Below the pieces are notes generated by a model. That model did no database searches. It was given only the letters and a program-made list of their open reading frames with translations, and was not told the origin of the DNA. From a virus: DNA of 33,572 bases. A program made the translations under genes and the position numbers. Positions 20,596 through 27,057 of this stretch are shown here, piece after piece; the first letter of the stretch is position 1, and the number at the start of each line of letters is the position of its first letter. The stretch lies in the IMG/VR virus record IMGVR_UViG_3300043595_000015, positions 1-33,572 of that record; one strand, 5' to 3'.

Positions 20596-22109
20596 TGGCC
20601 AACCGCCTCCCCACGCCCGAAATGCAGGGCGCTGGCGGCTCATTCCCGATCCCGGCGCCGTTCCAGGGGCTGAACACGCGCGAGGCCTACACCGCCCTCC
20701 AGCCGACCGAGGCGCGCGTCCTGGAGAACTGGTTGCCCGACGAAGGCGCGGTGAAGGTGCGCCCCGGCCATGCCGAGCATCAAGACATCGATGGGGCGAC
20801 GACCGTCCCGACGCTTGCGGTTTGGAAGGGTGCGACCGGCCAAAAGCTGATCGCGGGCGCTGACGGCGAGTTGCACGATGTCACCGGCACGCCCTCGGCG
20901 CTGACCACGGCGAGCTACACCTCCGACCGCTGGCAGACCGCCAATTTCAACGGCTGGCTGTTCGGGGTGAACGGCATCGATACGCCGTGGCGCTATGACG
21001 GCGCGGCGGTTGCGGCGACAGGCTTCACCGGCCCGACGCTGACCAGCCTGCAAACCGTCTCCCAGGTGCGCAACCGGCTGTGGTTCACGCTGATCAACAG
21101 CGCCGATGTGCGCTATGGTCCGATCGGCGGCGTCACCGGCGCGCTGACCGCGTTCCAGCTCAGCCAGATCGCGGGCGGCGGCAAATGCGTGGCGATCGGG
21201 TCATGGTCGCGCGATGCCGGCGACGGATCGGACGATTTCACCGTGTTCGTCATGAACACCGGCGAGATCATCGTCTATCAGGGCGACCCGGCGACCAATT
21301 TCGCCCTTGTCGGCAAATATTCGGCACCGCCCCCGGTTGGCGTCGGCGCCGTGGTCAAGGTCGGCGGCGAGCTGGTGGTGATGACGGTGTCTGGGCCGAT
21401 CCCGGTCTCGGCGGCGGTCGCGGGCAACGCCTTTTCCTTTGACGCGCTGCAAATGTGGGGCAAGGTCGCGCCATCCTGGAAAGCCGATTTCACCCGCTAT
21501 GGGAACAATCCGGGCTGGAACGCGCATTTCTTCGACGGGCTGGTCTATTTCAACATCGCCACCGGCCTTTCGACGACCAAGCAATATGTGCTGAACACGC
21601 GGGTTTCGGCCTGGACGCAGTATACCAAGCTGCCCGCCGCGCAGTTCGCCGACATCGGCGGCGTTTTGTATTTCGGCTCCTATTCCGATGGCATGGTTTA
21701 CCGCCACGGCACCGGCGCGGACAATGGCAGCCAGATCATCACCCTTGCCCGCCAGGGAGCGTCCTATCCGATGGGCGCGGCCAAGGCGGCGCAATATACC
21801 TCCTATCAGCCGCTGATCGACGCCAACGGCCCGACGCAGATGCAATTTGCGCTGGATGTGGATTTCCGCGATGCCGCGCTGGGGTCGAGTGTTTTCGACC
21901 TGACGACAGCGGGCACGGGGGCGCAATGGGGCGATCCGTGGGGATCGGACTGGGGCGCGCCGGGCACGTCGAAGCGGCGCTGGTATTCGGCCAAGGGCTT
22001 TGGCCGGGCCGTCGCGCCTGTGGTGCGCACGCGCTCGACGGCGGATAATGTGTCGTGGTTCGCTAGCCAGCTGATTGCCGTGCTGGGCGGGCCTCTGGGG
22101 CAGGGGTGA
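20595..22109 (+). CDS. Tail nozzle protein (P22 gp10 / T7 gp12-like)
   Basis: 504 residues from the ATG that overlaps the adaptor stop; a TTG one codon earlier is the alternative. GLNTREAYTALQPTEARVLE and NWLPDEGAVKVRPGH at the N-terminus, then repeated beta-propeller blades such as RWQTANFNGWLFGVNGID, RNRLWFTLINSADVRYG, DFTVFVMNTGEIIVYQGD, GGELVVMTVSGPIPVS and GGVLYFGSYSDGMVYRH. This is the usual pattern of the podovirus nozzle that closes the tail tube. It joins adaptor to injection apparatus and fibres. Confidence 0.78.
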   Translation: MANRLPTPEMQGAGGSFPIPAPFQGLNTREAYTALQPTEARVLENWLPDEGAVKVRPGHAEHQDIDGATTVPTLAVWKGATGQKLIAGADGELHDVTGTPSALTTASYTSDRWQTANFNGWLFGVNGIDTPWRYDGAAVAATGFTGPTLTSLQTVSQVRNRLWFTLINSADVRYGPIGGVTGALTAFQLSQIAGGGKCVAIGSWSRDAGDGSDDFTVFVMNTGEIIVYQGDPATNFALVGKYSAPPPVGVGAVVKVGGELVVMTVSGPIPVSAAVAGNAFSFDALQMWGKVAPSWKADFTRYGNNPGWNAHFFDGLVYFNIATGLSTTKQYVLNTRVSAWTQYTKLPAAQFADIGGVLYFGSYSDGMVYRHGTGADNGSQIITLARQGASYPMGAAKAAQYTSYQPLIDANGPTQMQFALDVDFRDAALGSSVFDLTTAGTGAQWGDPWGSDWGAPGTSKRRWYSAKGFGRAVAPVVRTRSTADNVSWFASQLIAVLGGPLGQG

Positions 22110-22112
22110 TCG

Positions 22113-23003
22113 ATGCCGACAAGCTCGGAACTGGCGCGTCGTCTGCTGGATGAGGGCGGCCCGGTGCGCGGGTTTTATCCCCATCTCAACCCGAAGGTGC
22201 CCGGCAAGGCGGATACGCTGAACACGCCGGAGCATCGCGGAGCGCTTGCCAAGGGGCTGCTGGAGGTGCTTCCGGGATCGGGCGAGGCAATGTCGGCGCG
22301 CGATGCCTGGGATGCGTCGGGACGGGCTGGCGAGGCGCTGCTTGCCGGACGTTTCGGTGATGCCGCGTCGGGATATGGCGACATGGCGCTGGGCGCGCTT
22401 GGGGCGATTCCGGGGGCTGGCTATATCGCTCGCGGCACAAAGCGCGGTGCGGCGTGGATGGATCGCAATGTGCCCGAGTGGGCGAATAGGTTGCTGGATG
22501 CGGTCGGGCCGAAGGACGCGGGGCGGACACTGTTTAGTGGCGCGGGGCCTACGGATGACGATTGGCGCTATGTGCGCCGAACGAAGGGCGATAACCCCGA
22601 TACCGGCGTTGGCTACATGATGTTCCGCGACGGCGCGAGCGACCCGGACGCGGCATTTGATAGTTTAAGAAGGTTTGGTGCTCACCAATGGCAGGGGCGG
22701 CCGGTAAATCCGGTGATGTCCGCCGACATCGAAGCCGACATCGAGCGGTATTTGTTGGATAATCCTAACATCGCCGCTGACTATACGAACGCGGGAGAGC
22801 ATTCTATTGAAGAGGCCGCGCAGTTGATGGGCCAACTCGCCAGCCCTTCCAATATCGTTGACAGTGCGGGTTTATGGGATGACCCGGCTATGGTCGAGAA
22901 AGTCTGGGAACAAATTCTAGAGCCGCGTGGAGCCGCTACCGTGATCACACCGGATGGAATGATCTTGTTCGATCCCTCCGGTGTTAGGCCGTACAAGCCT
23001 TAA
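22113..23003 (+). CDS. Internal virion-type protein with unrecognised C-terminal domain
   Basis: 296 residues. The N-terminal ~115 residues (LLEVLPGSGEAMSARDAWDA, DMALGALGAIPGAGYIARGT) have the Ala/Gly-rich amphipathic character of ejected internal virion proteins. The C-terminal half, from ~160, is different: DDDWRYVRRTKGDNPDTGVG, then IEADIERYLLDNPNIAADYT, ending ATVITPDGMILFDPSGVRPY. That last motif recalls the ends of some phage polyvalent or toxin-like domains. Its DNA (about 22650-23000) is richer in A and T than the flanks, suggesting an acquired module. The stop overlaps the convergent HTH gene by 4 bases. Confidence 0.6.
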   Translation: MPTSSELARRLLDEGGPVRGFYPHLNPKVPGKADTLNTPEHRGALAKGLLEVLPGSGEAMSARDAWDASGRAGEALLAGRFGDAASGYGDMALGALGAIPGAGYIARGTKRGAAWMDRNVPEWANRLLDAVGPKDAGRTLFSGAGPTDDDWRYVRRTKGDNPDTGVGYMMFRDGASDPDAAFDSLRRFGAHQWQGRPVNPVMSADIEADIERYLLDNPNIAADYTNAGEHSIEEAAQLMGQLASPSNIVDSAGLWDDPAMVEKVWEQILEPRGAATVITPDGMILFDPSGVRPYKP

Positions 23004-23230
23004 ACTAAGGCCGCGCATTCGTGCATGGCATTGTCAATGTCGATCTTGTGGCGCTCGGCAATGCCGAGAAGTTCGGCGATGATCTTGTCGCTGGGGGGCT
23101 GTTCGCCTGCATCCCAGCGCAGCACGGTGCGGTAGTTGACGCCGAGATCGCGGGCGACGGCGCGCATCCAGCGAGACCCGTGGAGGGCCTCGCCGAGAAT
23201 GCGAAGTTTGTCGAGATTGGTCATCTGCAT
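23000..23230 (-). CDS. Small HTH regulator, Aca-like by position
   Basis: 76 residues; a start two codons later (23224) is possible. Residues ~12-60 form an HTH: LGEALHGSRWMRAVARDLGV, NYRTVLRWDAGEQPPSDKII, AELLGIAERH, with the recognition helix around YRTVLRWDAG. It is the second gene of a leftward pair inserted against the tail genes. Small HTH proteins ending such short operons are typical of anti-CRISPR-associated (Aca) autorepressors, which bind dyads in the operon promoter; a matching promoter with dyads lies at 23644-23680. No ribosome site is seen. Assignment as HTH is good; as Aca it is inference. Confidence 0.72.
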   Translation of the reverse strand: MQMTNLDKLRILGEALHGSRWMRAVARDLGVNYRTVLRWDAGEQPPSDKIIAELLGIAERHKIDIDNAMHECAALV

Positions 23231-23238
23231 AAATTGTG

Positions 23239-23265
23239 GTTTCGATCCACGCCCCGAAGGGCGAC
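23239..23265 (-). repeat. Solitary type I-C-like CRISPR repeat (candidate RNA anti-CRISPR)
   Basis: On the minus strand this 27-nt element begins GTCGCCC, has a TTCG loop, then GGGCG, and ends TGGATCGAAAC. Type I-C repeats are typically 32 nt, begin GTCGC, fold as a short stem and end GCGTGGATTGAAAC. Here the end matches except T to C, and the stem (CGCCC with GGGCG) is shorter. It is a single copy, lying 4 nt after the stop of one leftward gene and 8 nt before the start of the HTH gene, in the transcribed orientation. Solitary repeats in phages can act as crRNA mimics (Racr). Confidence 0.6.
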
Positions 23266-23269
23266 ATGC

Positions 23270-23617
23270 TTAGATTGCCGAAATGTTGCCTATCTCGTCT
23301 CGGAATGCCCCCATGCCCACGCCCAGGATAGCGGCAACGAGTTCGTCCTTGTTCGCCACGCCGGTAACGTCGAAATTCGTTTCGTTGTTGAGGTAGCCGG
23401 CCATGTAGGCGTCGTTCAGGACGCTGATCATCTTGGCGCCGCGCTTGTCGTTATCGGTAAACAGGTGGCCGGTTGCGCTAAAGCGCTCGACCCACTTGCG
23501 ACCGGTGGCAGCCTGCATGGCATACCAGTCGTTGCCGATATAGGTCATCTTCTGGCCTTTGAGGGCAAAGGTCGTTCCAGCGGGGTAAAGGACTTTGGTC
23601 ATCGTGGTCGTTTCCAT
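23270..23617 (-). CDS. Unknown small protein; anti-CRISPR candidate by context
   Basis: 115 residues from METTTMTKVLYPAG (an ATG at 23602 would give 110). It has a beta-rich first half (TTFALKGQKMTYIGNDWYAM, RKWVERFSATGHLFTDND) and a helical second half (MISVLNDAYMAGYLNNETNF, KDELVAAILGVGMGAFRDEI). No family recognised. The frame is open to 23692, but that start lies upstream of the promoter at 23652-23680. Size, strong own promoter with dyads, leftward orientation among late genes, and a following small HTH gene match anti-CRISPR operons. This is guilt by association; no sequence similarity to a known Acr is claimed. Confidence 0.65.
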   Translation of the reverse strand: METTTMTKVLYPAGTTFALKGQKMTYIGNDWYAMQAATGRKWVERFSATGHLFTDNDKRGAKMISVLNDAYMAGYLNNETNFDVTGVANKDELVAAILGVGMGAFRDEIGNISAI

Positions 23618-23643
23618 CGCGTGAGCGGCCCGTTGCCGTCTCC

Positions 23644-23678
23644 ATGTCACTAATATAGCGACATTACTGCGGAATGTC
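23644..23678. promoter_or_regulatory. Overlapping dyads covering the leftward cassette promoter
   Basis: ATGTC-A-CTA-ATA-TAG-C-GACAT (23644-23664) is a 21-bp inverted repeat with one mismatched pair. It shares a half-site with GACATT (23660-23665) and AATGTC (23673-23678), a second dyad. Three ATGTC half-sites therefore overlie the -10 and -35, the expected design for autorepression by a small HTH protein. Confidence 0.6.
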
Positions 23679-23680
23679 AT
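23652..23680 (-). promoter_or_regulatory. Near-consensus promoter of the leftward 2-gene cassette
   Basis: On the minus strand ATGACA (23675-23680) and TATATT (23652-23657) are separated by exactly 17 nt; each matches five of six consensus positions. The start would be near 23645, giving a leader of about 28 nt to the ATG at 23617. Confidence 0.65.
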
Positions 23681-23696
23681 CAGGATAAACACCTAA

Positions 23697-24125
23697 ATGA
23701 TCCTCGCTGGCCAGCGCGCCCGTGTCGCCGCCTGGGTGGCGTCGCGCATCCGCGATATGGGCGACCCGCCGCAGCGTGATTTTGAGGCTATCGGGGTGCT
23801 CAAGGATGGCGCGCTGATCGGCGGCGTCATCTACACCGAGTTCCGGCAGATGGGGGCGAACGCCCATGACATGCGCATGCATTGCGCCGGCGATCCGGGC
23901 TGGCTGACCAGGATCACATTGCGCGCCTTCTTCGGCTACCCGTTCCGCCAGCTTGGCTGCATCCGGGTGACCGCAACCGTGGCGCGGGCGAACCGGCGGG
24001 CGCTGGATATGAACCGCCGGCTGGGTTTTCAGATCGAGGGTCGCATCCGCGACGGCTACGGGCCGGGGCGGGATGGATTGCTGCTGGGCATGTTGCGGCA
24101 CGAATGCCGCTGGATAGAGGATTGA
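23697..24125 (+). CDS. GNAT-like acetyltransferase
   Basis: 142 residues. AIGVLKDGALIGGVIYTEFR forms the first beta pair, ITLRAFFGYPFRQLGCIRVT and ATVARANRRALDMNRRLGFQ give the classic GNAT ending (N-x-x-A...N-x-x-LGF, here NRRALDMNRRLGF), followed by IEGRIRDGYGPGRDGLLLGM. The family transfers acetyl from acetyl-CoA; GNATs of this kind are common among tail genes of alphaproteobacterial phages, substrate unknown. It is divergent from the leftward cassette, and the dyads at 23644-23678 lie close upstream, so they may affect it too. Confidence 0.78.
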   Translation: MILAGQRARVAAWVASRIRDMGDPPQRDFEAIGVLKDGALIGGVIYTEFRQMGANAHDMRMHCAGDPGWLTRITLRAFFGYPFRQLGCIRVTATVARANRRALDMNRRLGFQIEGRIRDGYGPGRDGLLLGMLRHECRWIED

Positions 24126-24129
24126 CACA

Positions 24130-25125
24130 ATGGGCAAATCGACACCGAAGGCGCCCGACCCCTACAAGGTTTCCGCTGCCCAGACCCAATCCAACAAGGA
24201 GACGGCGGAGTACAATGCGGCGCTGAACCGGATCGATCAGTCCTCGCCGTTTGGCTCAATCAATTACACCCAGTCTGGGACGGACCCCAAGACCGGCGCG
24301 CCGCTCTATAGCCAGAACACCCAGTTGACGCCGCAGATGCAGGCGCTTTTCGACAGCCAGATCGGCGCGCAACAGGGCATCTCTTCGGCGATCACCGGCG
24401 CGCTCGGCAATTTGCCGACCGGAGCGTTCAACCCCGACATCAATGTCGATGATGTGCGCAAGCGCTCCTATGACAGCCAGATGGCGTTGCTCGCCCCGCA
24501 ATTTGACGAAGGCTGGCGCAATCTGGAAGGCACGATGAGCGATCGCGGCATCCCGATCGGGGCCGAAATCTGGGACAACGAGGCCACCCGCTTCGACACC
24601 GCGCGCGATAGCGCCCAGCTCGGCGCGGCGCGCCAGGCCGACCTTGACGCCTCCAACGAGTTCCAGCGCCAATACGGCAATGAGCTGACCGAGTACAATC
24701 TGCCATTGCAGCAATTGAGCGCGCTGATGGGCAATAGCCAGGCGGTGCAGAACCCGAGCTTTTCGCCGTTCGCGCAGTCGTCGTCGGCGGGAACCGATGT
24801 CAGCGGCAATGTCTGGAATGCGTACAAGGCGGATGTGGACCGGGCCGGCCAGCAGCAGTCCAACATGATGGGCGGACTGCTTGGCCTGGGCAAACTCGGC
24901 GTCAGCGCCTACTCGGCGGGCATGTTCTCCGACATCCGCCTGAAGCGCGATATCCGCCGCATCGGGGCGCTGCCGTCCGGCCTGCCGGTCTATGAATTCC
25001 GCTATCTGTGGTCGGATGCGCCGATGGTCGGCGTCATGGCGCATGAGGCGCGCGGGCTGTTCCCGGATGCCGTGTCGATGCATGACAGCGGCTTCCTCAT
25101 GGTCGATTACGCGCGGGTCGGCTGA
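24130..25125 (+). CDS. Tail/internal virion protein with C-terminal S74-type chaperone domain
   Basis: 331 residues. The first ~260 residues are Gln/Asn/Ser-rich and helical (YKVSAAQTQSNKETAEYNAA, EFQRQYGNELTEYNLPLQQL), with a GGLLGLGKLGVSAYSAG hydrophobic stretch. Residues 264-331 form a short peptidase S74-like intramolecular chaperone: FSDIRLKRDIRRIG with Ser267 and Lys272 (the S-D-x-R-L-K dyad), then PVYEFRYLW and VGVMAHEARGLFPDAV. S74 domains assemble trimeric fibres and cut themselves off. Here the partner is a virion protein without fibre features. GAGG lies 9 nt before the ATG. Confidence 0.75.
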   Translation: MGKSTPKAPDPYKVSAAQTQSNKETAEYNAALNRIDQSSPFGSINYTQSGTDPKTGAPLYSQNTQLTPQMQALFDSQIGAQQGISSAITGALGNLPTGAFNPDINVDDVRKRSYDSQMALLAPQFDEGWRNLEGTMSDRGIPIGAEIWDNEATRFDTARDSAQLGAARQADLDASNEFQRQYGNELTEYNLPLQQLSALMGNSQAVQNPSFSPFAQSSSAGTDVSGNVWNAYKADVDRAGQQQSNMMGGLLGLGKLGVSAYSAGMFSDIRLKRDIRRIGALPSGLPVYEFRYLWSDAPMVGVMAHEARGLFPDAVSMHDSGFLMVDYARVG

Positions 25126-25128
25126 TCC

Positions 25129-27057
25129 ATGGGAGACCTGGCAAGCCGCATCATCGGGGCTGAGAGCGGCGGCAACCCGCTCGCCCGCAACCCGCGCTCG
25201 TCCGCCGCCGGATTAGGCCAGTTCATCGATTCAACCTGGCTGGCCACGATCAAGAAGCATCGCCCCGATCTCGCCCAAGGCAAGACGCCCGCGCAGCTCC
25301 TTCAGTTGAAGTTCGATCCCGCTGTTTCCCGCGAGATGACCAGCGCCTATGCTTCGGACAATCAGGGGTTCTTGCGCGGGCGCGGCATCGATCCGACGCC
25401 GGGCAACACCTATCTGGCGCATTTCGCCGGACCGCAAGGCGCGGCGGCGATCCATGGCAATCCCGACGCTTCCGCTGAACAGCTTCTTGGATCGCGCGCG
25501 GTCGCGGCCAATCCATTCCTGCGCGGCAAGACAGGAGCCGATGTCATCGGCTGGGCTGCCGGAAAGGTCGACGGTCAAGCCCCTGCCGATGTTTCCCAAA
25601 ACAATGGAGGCCCCATGCCCGGACCCATAGGCGGCGCGCCGATTGCTGGCGGCCCTGTTCCGCTCACCGCGCCCAATACCCGCTATTCCAAGCTGGCCGA
25701 TGCGCTGCTGGCGTCAGCGGCTGGGGCAAAGCCCAAGGGCTGGGGCGACCTGCTCAACGCCACGGGCGATCTCGCGCTGGGCTATACCCTCGCCAATCGC
25801 GCCGATGAAGAGCAGAAGGGCTATAAGAGCCAGCTTGCCGAAAGGTTGCTGGCGACGGAAGACAATGACGCCATGGCCGCGACGTTGATGTCCACGGGGG
25901 ATGACGATCTCGTCAAGCAGGGCGTGGCGCTGAAGGTCGCGCAGGCCAAGCCGCAGGGCCCGCGATTTATCCCAACGCCGCGCGGCATCTTCGATGTGAC
26001 CGCCCAAAAATATGTGCCCGGCACGGAGATCACTCCGGACGACAAGCCTATTGAAATCAACGGGCGCTTGGTGAGGCGCAATCCGCAGACGAACCAATAC
26101 GATGAGGTTTACGCGGCGCCGCCGCAAGCCAAGCCGCCTGTTCTGTCGGAAATCTACGATGACACAGGACGCAAGCAGAAGGCGGTCGTGAACCTCGACA
26201 GTGCGGAATACACGCCTATCGGAGGGGCTGCTCCGCTGGATGCCGAAAAAGCGGCCAAGCTTGGCCTGAAACCTGAAGCTTACACGGACAAGGACGGGAA
26301 CCTCGTCTACACGCAGATTAGCGAGGTGGGCGGGCGCAAGGATATCGAATTGCCCGAAGGCGCGCGCTGGGCGCCGGGCTATGACATGAGGGATACCGGG
26401 ACGGCGCTAACCGGCTTCAACAGGAAGAGTGGCGAGGTTGGCCCCGTCGTGCCCAAGGACATTGCGGGCAAGGAAGCGGCGCAAGAACGCGGCAAGGCTG
26501 CCGGGCAGGCGCAAGCGGGACTGCCAGCGGTGAAGACGACCGTGGAGAACGCCTTCAAGACGATTGGAGAACTGGAGCGCCACCCGGGCATTGACACCGG
26601 CACCGGCCTTTCGAGTTGGCTACATCCAGCCGCTTGGACGGCGGGGACGGACGCCTACAACTTCAATGTGAAGAACCGCAAGGCGCAGGCGCAAAGCTTC
26701 ATGGGTGCGCGCGACGCCCTGAAGGGCGCGGGGCAGGTTACCGACTTCGAGGGTGCGCGTGGCGAAGCTGCTATTGCCGCTATCGAAACGGCTCAGTCCA
26801 AAGAGCAGTATCTGCAGGAACTCGCGAACCTGAAGCGCATGATGCAGGCGTCCTACACCGACATGCAGCGCAAGGCCGGGCTGGCCGATCAGCCCACGCC
26901 CGTGCGCACCCAGACCATCGATCCAGCGACAGGCCAGCCCGGTCCAGCCGGAGCAAGCGGCGGGCCGGCGCGCATCCAGACGCAGCAGGAATATCAGGCG
27001 CTGCCGCCCGGCACGCCGTATGTCGCCCCTGACGGCTCTATCCGGACCAAGCAATAA
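25129..27057 (+). CDS. Internal virion protein with lytic transglycosylase domain
   Basis: 642 residues. Residues 5-130 are an SLT-type lytic transglycosylase: IIGAESGGNPLARNPRSSAA with catalytic Glu12, then GLGQFIDSTWLATI, and NTYLAHFAGPQGAAAI as the usual later motif. The middle (~170-400) is low-complexity and beta-like, and ~440-600 contains helical segments. Such proteins are ejected and open the peptidoglycan for DNA entry, like T7 gp16 or P22 ejection proteins. The stop overlaps the next start (TAATG). Confidence 0.8.
   Translation: MGDLASRIIGAESGGNPLARNPRSSAAGLGQFIDSTWLATIKKHRPDLAQGKTPAQLLQLKFDPAVSREMTSAYASDNQGFLRGRGIDPTPGNTYLAHFAGPQGAAAIHGNPDASAEQLLGSRAVAANPFLRGKTGADVIGWAAGKVDGQAPADVSQNNGGPMPGPIGGAPIAGGPVPLTAPNTRYSKLADALLASAAGAKPKGWGDLLNATGDLALGYTLANRADEEQKGYKSQLAERLLATEDNDAMAATLMSTGDDDLVKQGVALKVAQAKPQGPRFIPTPRGIFDVTAQKYVPGTEITPDDKPIEINGRLVRRNPQTNQYDEVYAAPPQAKPPVLSEIYDDTGRKQKAVVNLDSAEYTPIGGAAPLDAEKAAKLGLKPEAYTDKDGNLVYTQISEVGGRKDIELPEGARWAPGYDMRDTGTALTGFNRKSGEVGPVVPKDIAGKEAAQERGKAAGQAQAGLPAVKTTVENAFKTIGELERHPGIDTGTGLSSWLHPAAWTAGTDAYNFNVKNRKAQAQSFMGARDALKGAGQVTDFEGARGEAAIAAIETAQSKEQYLQELANLKRMMQASYTDMQRKAGLADQPTPVRTQTIDPATGQPGPAGASGGPARIQTQQEYQALPPGTPYVAPDGSIRTKQ

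Noticed and set aside
23239-23265. A true CRISPR array
   Set aside because: Only one repeat-like unit is seen here and no second copy or spacer periodicity was noticed; described instead as a solitary repeat.
23618-23692. Longer start for the leftward 115-aa protein
   Set aside because: It lies upstream of the near-consensus promoter at 23652-23680 and inside the dyads.
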